From NCBI GenBank assembly GCA_950097015.1, contig CATNEN010000038.1:7004001-7068000 (forward strand): DNA of 64,000 nt, written 5' to 3'. This document shows positions 1 to 12,413 of the stretch, one piece after another. The DNA comes from Macrostomum hystrix. Its lineage: Eukaryota; Platyhelminthes; Macrostomidae. The notes under the pieces are model-generated. The model did no database searches and was not told the DNA's origin. It was given only the letters and a program-made list of their open reading frames with translations. Numbering within the stretch: position 1 is the stretch's first letter; the number at the start of each line of letters is the position of its first letter. Both the position numbers and the translations under genes were made by a program.

Positions 1-112
1 CTCTTATTGGAGCTCATCAGTAGAGTCTAGCCTAGCGCTCTAGCCATTAGGCTATAGGCGCTTGTTCAAATCCAGCTTTCAATCTCAACATATCGTAATC
101 GATTCGTAATCG

Positions 113-180
113 AGTGAGTGAGTGAGTGAGTGAGTGAGTGAGTGAATGAGTGAGTGAGTGAGTGAGTGAGTGAGTGAGTG
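113..180. repeat. TGAG tetranucleotide array
   Basis: About 17 nearly perfect GAGT units lie immediately past the stop codon of the minus-strand gene that ends at 182, so they probably belong to its 3' untranslated region. The same tetranucleotide recurs in plexin intron 6. Confidence 0.9.
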
Positions 181-181
181 C

Positions 182-3100
182 TTACTTATCGCCCAGCTTA
201 GATTGCTGATGTCTCGAAGGCTGCTGCACCTGCCGATGATGCGAGGACTTCCTGGATGGCGGCGCGCCCTCGTAGGTGAGGATTTCATCGTTGGGGTTGA
301 AGGAGACGGTCTTGGGCGGGCTGCTGCCGTACAGTGAGGCCTTGCCGCACGGGCTGGGGTCGCGCTGCTGATGCGCCTGCTGGCCGGAGTCCGAGATTTT
401 GCGGATGGCGCTCGGCTGGCGAATCTTGGGCGCCGTGCGGGACTGGACGGCATCCTGGCCACGGGGTGGGGCGACTTGGGTTAGAGGCTGCAGTGAGAAG
501 GCCAGGAGAAGAGGTGGAAGCGGAAAGAGGGGGGAAGGTGGGGATAGAAAGGTGAGGGGCAGAGGACAGAGGGGGGGAGAGGACAGAGGGAATGGGAACA
601 GGAAGAGAGAAGGGGAGGAGGAAGAGAGAAGGGGAAGAGGAAGAGAGAAGGGAAGGAGGAAGAGCGATAGGGAAGAGGACAGAGGGGAAGAGGAAGAGAG
701 AAGGGGAAGAGGAAGAGAGAAGGGAAGAGTACAGAGAGGGGAAGAGGAAGAGAGAAGGGAAGAGTACAGAGAGGGGAAGAGGAAGAGAGAAGGGGAAGAG
801 TACAGAGAGGGGAAGAGGAAGAGAGAAGGGGAAGAGTACAGAGAGGGAAGAGTACAGAGAGGGGAAGAGGAAGAGAGAAGGGGAAGAGTACAGAGAGGGG
901 AGAGTACAGAGAGGGAAGAGGACAGAGAGGGGAAGAGGAAGAGAGAAGGGGAAGAGTACAGAGAGGGAAGAGGAAGAGAGAAGGGGAAGAGGACAGAGAG
1001 GGGAAGAGGAAGAGAGATGGGGAAGAGGATAGAGAGGGAAGAGGACAGAGGGGGGAAGAGGAAGAGAGAAGGGAAGAGTACAGAGAGGGGAAGAGGAAGA
1101 GAGAAGGGGAAGAGTACAGAGAGGGGAAGAGGAAGAGAGAAGGGGAAGAGTACAGAGAGGGAAGAGTACAGAGAGGGGAAGAGGAAGAGAGAAGGGGAAG
1201 AGGAAGAGAGAAGGGGAAGAGTACAGAGAGGGAAGAGGAAGAGAGAAGGGGAAGAGGACAGAGAGGGGAAGAGGAAGAGAGATGGGGAAGAGGATAGAGA
1301 GGGAAGAGGACAGAGGGGGGAAAAGCCGATTTTTTAAGTTCTGAAAATGAGTTTATAATGTTATCTCGTATTGACAGGAAGAGAGACTGGAATGTGGAAT
1401 AGAAGAGGTGTACTATATAGTACTACGAAGTACATGGCTGTACTCCTGAACAATGTCTACAGCTCTATTATAAAGATAATAATGAGTATATGAAAAGCTG
1501 CACACCACAATGTCATTGTCAAGTTATCAAGTGTTAAATGCTCAATAAGCAATGACATTAGGGCGTTCATGATGCTTAATATTGCTTCTAAATAAATTTG
1601 CAATCAACTGTGCTACTGGAATTTAAATAACGAGTTTTCAGGTAAAATTAAATTTCAGCTAGCATTACGATATCACCTTGAGCTGTCGCTCAAACATTTT
1701 CCAGCATTCCCAGGCACGCATGCGAGCATGGGGCCCTGTGGCTTTGTGGTCACTAGTTTGTTAACTAATTAATTAAATGTAAGCTCAGAGTGAGAAATGA
1801 CACCACACACCAGCTAATTATTAGGGCCTATGCTAACCGAATCGCTGACACAAGCTTGAATTGAGAAGCTTGAGTTGATGTGAAACGACTTGCTTATGCT
1901 TCAAGGTGGCCGGTGTGAAACAATCGAGTAGGTTAGCGAGCGAGCGAGGCTGAGCACAGGAGCACACAATGGGGCGCCGAGGGGGGACAGAAGTGGCCTG
2001 TCTTGAGCAGTGAGTCAGAGGGCTGGCTAAATACAGTGCAGTTGAAATATTACAAATGGATTTGGCCACCTGGTTAGTCCTACCCACAACTAACCGACAA
2101 CATTCCCCTATTTTCCGGACCAGATAAGGCTGACTGGCCGAGCCACATTTGCACATTTAGTGTAGTAAAGCTAATTATGATGCACTATACAGATAAGAAT
2201 TCAGAATTCAGAGAGGTTGTAGCCTAGTGGTTAGGGCGTCGGACTCACGACTTGAAGGTCGGGGGTTCGATTCCCGACTCCACTGGAACAATTTGCGTCC
2301 TTTAGCAAGACACTTAACTCTGCATTGCTTCAGTTCACCCAGCTGTTAAATGGGTACCAGCATCAGCTGGGATAATTGAAGGTGGGTGTGGCGTCCCCCC
2401 AGTCCATGGACTGAACAGCTGTACGCAGCCTTCAGATGCGCCGCGCATTAGCTGGGGCTGTGCTGTCGGCTGCACATCTGACCCAATTGGGGCAGGTGTA
2501 ATCAATATACAATATACAATATCAATATATACAGATAAATACCGTTTTGTATAACATTTTTTTCATTTAACAGCTAAATAAGTTTCCAATACTTTAGTTG
2601 AAGCTTTTGTATGTGTCTATTGATTTGTCATTGATACGAAATCGGACAATGAATATAAAAAATAAGATTCATCTTTCTGAACTTTTTAAAGGTTGCGGGT
2701 TCAGCTAAATTGCTAAATTTATATTTCCAGTATTTCCTTTAACAGTACTCGTAAAATGACATAGGGGAAAAATCGAGAATATCGGGCTAAAATTTTCCGC
2801 TCTGTACCTCAAGAATAATAAAACATCGAGTTGGAGTTTGGTAAAGGCCCATTTTGTTTTAATTTCTCAAACTTCCTTGAGGCATTGCTCACTCAAATAG
2901 AGAAACAAATGAAGTTCATCTAACGTTTAGAATGATAATCCAGCTATTGAGTAAAAACTAAATGAAACAAGAAATAAAATAGCCCAAAAAAGAAAACCAA
3001 ATTCGATGTTTTTCTCGAGACATTGCGTCAGAATTGCATTTATCAGCCGAGTGTTTCTGTGGGCCACAGAACAATGGGGGAACCAAGCAGTGCTGCAGGC

Positions 3101-4134
3101 CATAAAAATAAATACTTTTCAACAACAGCAACAGCAACTTGCTTACTGAAACGCACGAACCACGGTGATTCTCACTCAATCCCCGTCTCCCTCCATCTCG
3201 CGGCACAATGTGCTCAAAGGAAGATCGTTGAGCTCGTAAAGCAATAAAAAAGACTCAGTCACTGAGTTTATTCTAACAAATCGTTTCACGTCGAAAGATA
3301 AAAAGCTTGTAAAAGTGAATCAGAAATTAGCCCTTCTCCAGTTAACCTGAATTACTAAACAATTTTTCGGGGTCATTGTGACGTCACAGTATGACACACC
3401 AAAGACAATCAATAAGAGCGTGAAGTACTCTTACTTCTCAACTCTTCAGATGCAATGGGCAGATGGTTGTTGCTAAAGATGTGACTGCTCATAAATGAAA
3501 GAAAGAATCTTCTGGGTCCCTTGTGTTCTCACCTGCAAAAACTCGAGGCTGTTAGACCGGTGGTGGCCCAACACCGCGCCGCTTCCACCGCTGCTGTCGG
3601 GGCCGTGGGCCGTCGGCTCCTCGACGGGCGAGTCCCGACTGCGACAGTCCTCCGGCTCCGAGCTGTCCTCCGAGGGCAGATGCCGCTGCCGACCGCTTGG
3701 CGGCTTGGCCTTGCAGGCGGTCATCGAGGCCGGGGCTTCTTCGATCGCGTCGCCCGTAAATGGCGTCGGCATCACCTGAAGCGGTTGCGACGCTGCCTGG
3801 CTTGGGGGCGGAGGCGCTGGCGCCTTGCGGATGTGGGCCGGTCGGCGAGGCGGACTGCCGTTCGAGGAGTCGGCGCTGTCTTGCGATCGGTCTCGCTTCC
3901 GCTGTACAAGCGAGGTTAGGCTGTTGAGATCGGACGCAGCCGCTGCTGAGCAGCTGCCAACGCCTCCTGGACTGAGGTTCTCGCTGCTGCTGGCCTTGTT
4001 GATCAGCTTCTTGTCGGGCAGCACTTTCACAACCACCGATCCAGGTCCGCTGCCCGCTGCTGCTGCTGCTGATACTGCCGCAGCTGCCGAGGGGCTGGGA
4101 GTGTTTCGGAGACTGCCTGGACGACTTCGGGTGA

Positions 4135-4167
<33 letters not shown>

Positions 4168-4825
4168 TCTGCTGTAGCTGTTGCTGTTGTGGCACCAGCT
4201 GTTGCTGATGAATTTGATGCTCTGAACTGGGCCGATTGCCAGCGAATTTCGATCGGACTCGTTTGATCAGATCGTCCTTCAGACTGTGGGTTCGTTTGAC
4301 GATTGTTGGGTTAAAGTCGGATTGCTGCGAAGCAGCTGACGATGCGGAGGCAGGGCCACCTGATGCGGGAGAAGACAATAATGACGGGTGCGCCATGATT
4401 GGTCCCGAGCTGGACTTGCCGCCGCCGTCACTCTGCAGCTGTTCGGCGGCGCCATCATTGAAGTTGTCGCCGGTTGAAGTTGTAAAGCCAGTCGAAAGTT
4501 GCCGACTGGTGATTCCAAGGGTTTGCTGCTGCGAGAAAAGCATGGTTCTGGTAGACATGCCTCCTGATCCTAGCCTTGGCTGCTGCTGCTGCTGTTGCTG
4601 CTGTTGCGGCTGAGAATCGAACTCCAGACTCTGGCGCACCAGCGAGTCGCTGGAAGAGCCAGTTGACGTCGTACGGCGACGCTGCCGAGGCGACTGGCCG
4701 GAGCTGCCCGCTGGTGGCACGATGGGGTAGGCGGACTCGGCCGCGGGGCTGAACTGCGGTGGCGGCACCGTCTGGTGTGGCACGGCCGCTGTCACACTGC
4801 CGCCACTACCGGAGTCCCAGGGCAT
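182..4825 (-). CDS. Polyglutamine-rich protein with PP1-docking motif, two exons
   Basis: I do not recognise the family. Two exons join in phase 0: 4825-3533 (ends CAG|gtgaga) and 487-182 (acceptor ctcactgcag), giving 532 residues. Exon 1 is low complexity: three glutamine runs encoded by CAG repeats, serine/proline-rich stretches, alanine runs, and one charged, helix-like segment around SLKDDLIKRVRSKF that looks conserved. The last exon contains KTVSF at about residues 490-494, which fits the RVxF consensus for docking on protein phosphatase 1, followed by NPNDEILTYE. No membrane segment or signal peptide is visible, so a cytoplasmic or nuclear adaptor or phosphatase regulator is the best inference. 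The start is the first ATG of the open frame; an acceptor-like gacggacag lies 7 bases before it. The 3-kb intron holds a purine array and a SINE and no other coding potential that I can see. Confidence 0.72.
540..1325 (+). repeat. Purine-only minisatellite (GAGGGGAAGAGG type)
   Basis: About 790 bases made almost entirely of A and G on this strand, built from interleaved AGAGGAAGAGAGAAGGGG and GTACAGAGAGGGGAAG phrases. The only regular pyrimidines are in the TAC/AC of the GTACAG phrase. It lies in the intron of the polyglutamine gene, whose transcript therefore carries the pyrimidine strand. Long frames across it are products of the repeat. Confidence 0.9.
2186..2538 (+). mobile_element. tRNA-derived SINE, family A, copy 1
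   Basis: A tRNA-like head starts at about 2211 with an A-box-like TAGCCTAGTGG and a B box GGTTCGATTCC. It is followed by about 230 bases of body and an AT-rich simple tail. An 11-base direct repeat, TATACAGATAA, flanks it at 2186-2196 and 2528-2538 and is a probable target-site duplication. It is about 98% identical by eye to the copy at 42.5 kb (six differences over about 295 bases), so the family moved recently. It sits in the intron of the polyglutamine gene, antisense to it. Confidence 0.85.
2540..3532. other. Remaining intron sequence, nothing recognised
   Basis: AT-rich intron sequence of the polyglutamine gene between the SINE and the 5' splice site. Short frames exist on both strands but none shows a domain or a codon pattern that I would trust. 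Confidence 0.6.
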
Positions 4826-5690
4826 TCGTGAACTGTCCGTCAGTTAAACTATTCGCCTTTCTCAGGTGGACTTTACGTTTGTTTGTTTATTTAAGCGAAC
4901 TGCTAATCAGGCAATGTCCCTGGCCTCAGAATTCAGTGACCGACTCTCGGAATGAGTGGAAATAAGATTTCGCGAGCAGCAGCAATTTTTGCTCGCACGT
5001 TTCGCAGTTTAGTAGCCCTCACAGCTCGGTGCGACTGATTGGACGTGCGGTGCAGTGAAAATGAGAAAACTAGCTCATCAACTGGCTTGCACTGGCCCTG
5101 TCTGTCGCTCCTTACTCTCTGCCTGCGTATCAGCCTTAGCCTTGCACTGCAGCAACCGGTCGCGCCACTTCCACAAGCCCTCGCAGCCACCCCCTACCGC
5201 AATGCTCCATAGCCTAGCGCGAGCTCGGAGGGTGAACGACAGATTGTGTCCGCAGGTTTTGAGGGCCCTGCCCAGAAGTGAACAGTCTATTAACTCTGGT
5301 TATGCCTTGTAGGCTTGCTGGGACAGTCCTCCACCGTTAGCTACAAGCATTGGCTCGAGTTGACTCACTCAAAGAGAGGGCGGGAGTAAAACATATGGAC
5401 AGTCGTGCGTTGGAAAGATTTATGAAAGCACTCAGTTTGCCGGTTGCCATGGCAACAGCCAGCCGGCTTACAAAGCTTACAGTAGACATTAATAATTACG
5501 AGCCACAAGTGGTAGAAAACTATTGACAAACGGTTTGCGAAATTTAGCCGCAGAGCAGACTGTTGTTCACGCTTACGCGTTTAATTTAAAGTCCTGCAAC
5601 GATTAACGGGTGAAAATTTATTATACAAGCTAATATTTTAACAGGCATCTTTGAGTGCTAATTATCAACTTGTGATAGTTTAGTGCGTCG
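4826..5690. other. Intergenic, probable promoter region of the minus-strand gene
   Basis: This stretch lies upstream of the polyglutamine gene start. It is moderately GC-rich and has no repeat array. An 85-codon frame on the plus strand (5055-5312) has no recognisable feature. No TATA box was found at a convincing distance. Confidence 0.4.
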
Positions 5691-7250
5691 GTTGTGACTT
5701 TAAAATCACACAGAACATTAAGTGTCACCCCATTATCCTTCAGTGTGTCGGCAGTCACCCGACGATCCTTCAGTGTGTAGGGAGTCACTCTATGATATTT
5801 CAGTGTGTCGGTAGTCACTCCATGATCTTTCAGTGCGTCGGCAGTCACCCCATGATCTTTCAGTGTGTTGGTAGTCACCCCATGATCTTTCAGTGTGTTG
5901 GTAGTCACCCCATGATCTTTCAGTGTGTCGGCAGTCACCCCATGATCTTTCAGTGTGTCGGCAGTCACCCCATGATCTTTCAGTGTGTTGGTAGTCACCC
6001 CATGATCTTTCAGTGTGTCGGCAGTCACCCATGATCTTTCAGTGTGTCGGCAGTCACTCCATGATCTTTCAGTGTGTCGGTAGTAACCCCATGATCTTTC
6101 AGTGTGTCGGCAGTCACTCCATGATCTTTCAGTGTGTCGGCAGTCACCCCATGATCTTTCAGTGTGTCGGCAGTCACCCCATGATCTTTCAGTGTGTCGG
6201 CAGTCACCCCATGATCTTTCAGTGTGTCGGCAGTCACCCCATGATCTTTCAGTGTGTCGGCAGTCACCCCATGATCTTTCAGTGTGTCGGCAGTCACCCC
6301 ATGATCTTTCAGTGTGTTGGCAGTCACCCCATGATCTTTCAGTGTGTCGGCAGTCACTCCATGATCTTTCAGTGTGTCGGTAGTAACCCCATGATCTTTC
6401 AGTGTGTCGGCAGTCACCCCATGATCTTTCAGTGTGTCGGCAGTCACCCCATGATCTTTCAGTGTGTTGGTAGTCACCCCATGATCTTTCAGTGTGTCGG
6501 CAGTCACCCCATGATCTTTCAGTGTGTCGGTAGTCACCCCATGATCTTTCAGTGTGTCGGCAGTCACCCCATGATCTTTCAGTGTGTCGGCAGTCACCCC
6601 ATGATCTTTCAGTGTGTCGGCAGTCACCCCATGATCTTTCAGTGTGTTGGCAGTCACCCCATGATCTTTCAGTGTGTCGGCAGTCACTCCATGATCTTTC
6701 AGTGTGTCGGTAGTAACCCCATGATCTTTCAGTGTGTCGGCAGTCACCCCATGATCTTTCAGTGTGTCGGCAGTCACCCCATGATCTTTCAGTGTGTTGG
6801 CAGTCACCCCATGATCTTTCAGTGTGTCGGCAGTCACCCCATGATCTTTCAGTGTGTCGGTAGTCACCCCATGATCTTTCACTGTGTCGGCAGTCACCCC
6901 ATGATCTTTCAGTGTGTCGGTAGTCACCCCATGATCTTTCAGTGTGTCGGCAGTCACCCCATGATCTTTCAGTGTGTCGGCAGTCACCCCATGATCTTTC
7001 AGTGTGTCGGCAGTAACCCCATGATCTTTCAGTGTGTCGGCAGTCACTCCATGATCTTTCAGTGTGTCGGTAGTAACCCCATGATCTTTCAGTGTGTCGG
7101 TAGTCACCCCATGATCTTTCAGTGTGTCGGCAGTCACCCCATGATCTTTCACTGTGTCGGCAGTCACTCCATGATCTTTCACTGTGTCGGCAGTCACTCC
7201 ATGATCTCTCAGTTTGTAGTCAGTCACTCCCTGATCCTTTTGAGTCACCC
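5690..7250. repeat. 30-bp minisatellite, about 50 units
   Basis: The unit contains CCATGATCTTTCAGTGTGTC followed by GG(C/T)AGTCACC. Units are 90-100% alike in the middle and decay at both ends. A two-unit variant (CACTCC then GTAGTAACCCC) recurs at about 6050, 6350, 6680 and 7040, showing higher-order spread. Because 30 is divisible by three and the unit lacks stops in several frames, open frames of up to 416 codons arise on both strands. I do not regard them as genes. Confidence 0.93.
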
Positions 7251-7734
7251 CACAGTCCTTTAGCTTCTTGTGTCATTAAGTGAATGGTCAGTATTTGAAT
7301 GCGTAATAAATGTTCAATTCCAAGAGTCACTATGCCGCTAGTGTCTAGCTGCTACTCTAACAAGCAAAGAACACTCTGGAGTTTCTTCAACTCGAGTTAA
7401 AGAATGAATCAGCTCAAGTGGCGTGACTACATTCCGAAGAAAGCAGTGTTTCAGCCCTTACTTGTCCTCCATGGTCATATAATGCCATTCTTCTCAACAC
7501 AGGGTCCTCCCTAAGTTTGCAGTTGCCGCTGTGATATTTTGCACTGAAATTCTGTCTAAGAAGCGGCATAGACAGACAATTAGTACTGCATAATAGCTGA
7601 TGGTTTAGAGAACGCAGCCCTTTTTATCTGGGCGCAAAAAATCCAGCCCAGTCTCACATCAATATCAAAGCTGATATCATGCATTCATGTTTGTTTACTA
7701 TTGTTGTAAAAAAATTGTGAGAAATATTTTGGAG
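7251..7734. other. Intergenic, nothing recognised
   Basis: Unique sequence between two minisatellites. I see no coding potential or motif worth naming. Confidence 0.5.
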
Positions 7735-8485
7735 TGAGGTGGAAGTCGGAGTAGGGTGGGTGTCAGGGTGTGGTGGTGTCGGAGTGGGGTGGGTGTCAGG
7801 GTGAATAATAATTATAATTGCAGGAGGGCTGCGGGCAATGGCACATCATTTAGTGACACTAGACCCGCAGCCAGCGAGGAGGCAATTCTGCCCATTTCGC
7901 TGACTCCTGAGCACACACGCACACAGATACTGTACGCAGGCATACGCTCACACAGGTGTGTACATCTGCCCTGACTTTCTCATCGTCAGGCAGTGTACAT
8001 TTCACTGTGCCTTGGAGGTTGGCCCTCAAGGGCGTAAATTGCACGACAAGCCCCCAAGCCTTCTCTCCGAGGCTGCGCCCCAAATAAATGTGGCCTCGCC
8101 GTGGAATCGAACTTAGGGACCGTGGTGCGAGAGGCAAACGCGTTAACCGCTCTGCCACCGACCCCCTAAGGAGGTGTCAGGGTGTGGTGGGTGTCGAAGT
8201 GGGGTGGGCCCAGAGTGTGGCGGGTGCCGGAGTGGGGTGGGTGTCAGTGTGTGGTGAGTGTCGGAGTGGAGTGGGCGCAGAGTGTGGCGGGTGCCGGAGT
8301 GGGGTCGGTGTCAGTGTGTGGTGAGTGTCGGAGTGGGGCGGGCGCAGAGTGTGGCGGGTGTCGGAGTGGGGTGGGTTTCAGTGTGTGGTGAGTGTCGGTG
8401 TGGGGTGGGTGTCAGGGTGTGGTGGGTGCCGGAGTGGGTTGGGTGTCAGTGTGTGGTGAGTGTCGGAGTGGGGTGGGCGTTAAAA
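7735..8485. repeat. Degenerate 33-35-bp G-rich minisatellite split by a SINE
   Basis: GT/GG-rich units of the form GTCGGAGTGGGGTGGG plus TGTCAGTGTGTGGTGAG. Two units precede and about nine follow a SINE inserted at 7804. The G runs on one strand could form quadruplexes. Confidence 0.8.
7804..8172 (-). mobile_element. tRNA-derived SINE, family B, copy 1
   Basis: Read on the minus strand, the head near 8170 shows GGTGGCAGAGCGGTTAAC (A-box region) and GTTCGATTCC (B box). A body of about 280 bases follows and ends in a short ATT-type tail at 7804. GGTGTCAGGGTG occurs at both edges (7792-7803 and 8173-8184), but it is also part of the host minisatellite, so the target duplication is not independent proof. 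A second, inverted copy lies at 23.2 kb. Confidence 0.8.
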
Positions 8486-9391
8486 AAAGTAAATTTCAGA
8501 TTGCGGTGGCCGTGTTATTTAAATGTGATAGACTGAGCAACTTAGCAGTTAAGTCTAACAGAAATAAATAAGCGACTCATGAAGACACGGACAGTGGGTC
8601 AAATTCCGGAGAGCGCTGCTGACATACTGTTGGCACGTATACCTGATGCAGTGCGATGAAGGATTAATATCTTTCAATACAAAAGAAGCTGGAAGAAAAT
8701 GGCTGTGACCATCGCAGAGGCACAAAACTTAGCGGGCGAATAGCAAAAAATTCTTTCGCACAACAATCGCATTGGCGAAAAATGGAGGTAAAAAAGACAA
8801 CTGCAAAAAATGTTGATCCACAGTTGAGTAAGGAACTTTGGACATAGACAATGGATGAAGCCCTGTCTGGATGAGGCGGTTGTGAGCAAATAACTGATTG
8901 GTTTTCACGACAATGTTAATCACTGGGTGCGTTTTCGTGAGTAGATTTTTTTATTCACAAAGACAATCTCAGAAGCAGCAGTGGATGAGCATGTATTGAA
9001 GATTGTAGTCAAGGGAAAAATGCTACTCAATACACACAGTATGATTCGATTAATTTTTTTAGATTCGCAATTAATGTCGCAACGCGATCGGGTGACAAAA
9101 ATAGGTGTAATACCTAGGCAGGGCCTATGCAGGAACATTTAAACAATCCAAAATAGTCAACAATGCTAGCCCGCTATGGGGTTACATGATGAAAATTTGT
9201 TAGCAGAAAATTTTTAGCACAGTTCTGAATTTTCATGGCGTTTGGTTGAATATTTTGAAAGTTTCAGAAAAAAAGAAAAAATATGAGTATTTAAAACACA
9301 CCCGTGGTTCTTCCTACTGCTAAACATATTCAAATCCCAAATTAAAATCGGGATAGAAAAATTCATACCACGAATAAGGATTACAAACAGT
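8486..9391. other. Probable plexin 3' untranslated region and flank
   Basis: Lies downstream of the plexin stop codon on the minus strand. A candidate poly(A) signal (AATAAA on the minus strand) sits at 8950-8955, about 440 bases past the stop. Nothing else is recognised. Confidence 0.45.
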
Positions 9392-12369
9392 CTAAGAATA
9401 GGTATCGTATGAGCCAAAAGTGCGCATTATCGACCGATTTGACGAGTTCACACTGGACACGGAGGGGAAGGCGTAGGGCGAGGGCGACGCAGCGACAGTA
9501 GCCGAGCGGGGCAGCTGATTTTGCGGCACCAGCTGCATCTGCTGATAGGTGAGCGGAGCTGACTGCTGTTGCTGCTGCAGTTGTCGCACATGAGATACTG
9601 GCAGGGTGGCCGCTGTGTGATGCGACGACAACAGGTTAATGACGCTCATCAGCGACTTGGATAGCTGCAACGCCTGAGGGTCTCCGTGCGACGGCCCACC
9701 GTAGACGCTGAGACTCTTCAGGATCTGCCAGGTGTGAGATGGGTGGTGTGAGATGGGTGGTGTGAGATGGGTGGTGTGAGATGGGTAGTGTGAGATGGGT
9801 GGTGTGCGATGGGTGGTGTGAGATGGGTGGTGTGAGATGGGTGGTGTGAGATGGGTGGTGTGAGATGGGTGGTGTGAGATGGGTTGGTGTGAGATGGGTT
9901 GGTGTGAGATGGGTGGTGTGAGATGGGTGGTGTGAGTGTGAGATGGGTTGGTGTGAGTGTGAGATGGGTTGGTGTGAGTGTGAGATGGGTTGGTGTGAGT
10001 GTGAGATGGGTTGGTGTGAGATGGGTTGGTGTGAGATGGGTTGGTGTGAGATGGGTTGGTGTGAGATGGGTGGTGTGAGATGGGTTGGTGTGAGATGGGT
10101 TGGTGTGAGATGGGTTGGTGTGAGATGGGTTGGTGTGAGATAGGTTGGTGTGAGTGTGAGATGGGTTGGTGTGAGATGGGTTGGTGTGAGATGGGTTGGT
10201 GTGAGATGGGTTGGTGTGAGATGGGTTGGTGTGAGTGTGAGATGGGTTGGTGTGAGATGGGTTGGTGTGAGATGGGTTGGTGTGAGATGGGTTGGTGTGA
10301 GATGGGTTGGTGTGAGATGGGTGGTGTGAGATGGGTTGGTGTGAGATGGGTTGGTGTGAGTGTGAGATGGGTGGTGTGAGATGGGTGGTGTGAGATGGGT
10401 TGGTGTGAGATGGGTTGGTGTGAGTGTGAGATGGGTTGGTGTGAGATGGGTGGTGTGAGATGGGTGGTGTGAGATGGGTTGGTGTGAGATGGGTTAGCAA
10501 AACAGGCAATGGTTCGCATACCTCGGGGTGAAATTTGTACACGAACTCATTAAACAGCTCCCTGAGCAGTGCGGACCGGCAGAAGGGGGAGCAGCCGCGA
10601 GCCATCACCTGCACCTGGAACTTCCTCAGCATGTCGGATGTGGGCTCTCGAATTCCGCTGCGCACGGCAAAGTAATAGGACTCGACCTTGGGGTGAAAGT
10701 CGGCGATCTCATTAACGAACAGCAGCCGCTGCGAGGGGGCGCTGCGATCGGGCTGGGCGGGCTTCTCCACGCTGCAGGCGTCCATGAACACCGTGGCGAC
10801 GGTGCTGAGGCAGTAGCGCACCTGATTATGGCGACAGGAGGCTGTGCTATGGAATTCTCGCTTGTAGTTAACACTGTATACCCTAATTAAATACGAATTC
10901 CGAATCCCGTTATCCGGATTCTAAGTCTCGTTATCCGGATTCTAAGTCCCGTTATCCGGATTCTAAGTCCCGTTATCTGGATTTTAAGTCTCGTTATCCG
11001 GATTCTAAATCCATTTATCCGGATTTTAAATCCCCCTTTTCCGGATTCAAAACCCGCTATCCGGATTCTAAATCCCATTATATGGATTCTAAACCCCATT
11101 TTTTATTCAAAACTAGTCAATCTGGATTCAATCTGGATCTTAGTTTTCTCTATCCAGTTCGAAAAGCCAGGAATCCCCATAGTCACTCACAGGTCCCTGA
11201 ATCTCCACATCCATGAGGTGCTGTGCGTTCATCAGCAGCTGCATATAGAACCGCAGCGTGAGCGCGTTGGACTTCCAGATGTGAGCCGCGTCTCTACTCA
11301 GGCCGGTGTCTCGCGCGATGTCGTCTAGCTGGTCAAAAAGGTACTTGATACACAGTGGCACAGACTCTTCGGCGGGGAACAGGGCCGAGAACAGGTCCGT
11401 GATGTTTCCAGTCAGGTTTTTCTGCGGATATGATTGACGAAAATTAAAATTTAAGGTGAATTTCTCGTCTTATCCCTTCCTCTTCCCCAGTCCTATTCTC
11501 CCCTTACCCATTCCTTTTCTCCCCTTACCCAGTCCTCATCTCCCCTTCCCCAGTCCTCATCTCCCCTTCCCCAGTCCTCATCTCCCCTTACCCAGTCCTC
11601 ATCTCCCCTTCCCCAGTCCTCATCTCCCCTTCCCCAGTCCTCATCTCCCCTTCCCCAGTCCTCATCTCCCCTTCCCCAGTCCTCATCTCCCCTTCCCCAG
11701 TCCTCATCTCCCCTTCCCCAGTCCTCATCTCCCCTTCCCCAGTCCTCATCTCCCCTTCCCCAGTCCTCATCTCCCCTTCCCCAGTCCTCATCTCCCCTTC
11801 CCCAGTCCTCATCTCCCCTTCCCCAGTCCTCATCTCCCCTTCCCCAGTCCTCATCTCCCCTTCCCCAGTCCTCATCTCCCCTTCCCCAGTCCTCATCTTC
11901 CGTCTACAATCCTCACCTTGGTGCTGAGCAGAATGGGCAGATAGGCCTCTGGCACAGTCTGGTGTCCGCCCTGAGATCGTTCAGTCTGCTGCTTTGCCTT
12001 CTTCTTTCCCGCCCGGTCCATTGTCTGGGAGCCATTGTATGGCTGGGCCAGGTGGTAGTGCTTTGGGGGAATGGCTTTGCTCTTGCTGCCGCCTGCTAGA
12101 TGGTGCTGCACGGTGGCATAGCCGCCAGCACCTGCGGCGGCCCTCGAAGCCAAACTACCATCGATTAGAGACTTTGAGCTGTGCGACTTCAGCAGTAGGG
12201 CGGTATTCTCGGCTGCTGGACCGTTGGAGTCAGTGCGGGTTGAATAACAAGTACGAGTGGAATATGAGCATTTGACGGTATTGTATTTCAATATAGCGAT
12301 TCTGATACTTTCTATGCTTTAAAAAACTAATGCGAAAAAATCCTATATAGTATAGACTGAACTAAACTT

Positions 12370-12413
<44 letters not shown>

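Noticed and set aside
2211-2285. Functional tRNA gene
   Set aside because: The tRNA-like part continues into a conserved 230-base body shared with another locus and lacks a proper acceptor stem; it is a SINE head.
5055-5312. Small arginine- and cysteine-containing frame upstream of the polyglutamine gene
   Set aside because: No domain, no homology that I recognise, and it sits where the promoter of the minus-strand gene is expected.
5690-7250. CRISPR-like array
   Set aside because: Units are contiguous without unique spacers and the DNA is animal nuclear.
6013-7263. 416-codon frame and its antisense partners over the 30-bp array
   Set aside because: Several frames on both strands are open at once, with no flanking exon structure; a product of a stop-free unit.
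11456-11944. Proline-rich frame over the 21-bp array in plexin intron 17
   Set aside because: Lies inside an intron fixed by exon phases of plexin and is made of the repeat alone.
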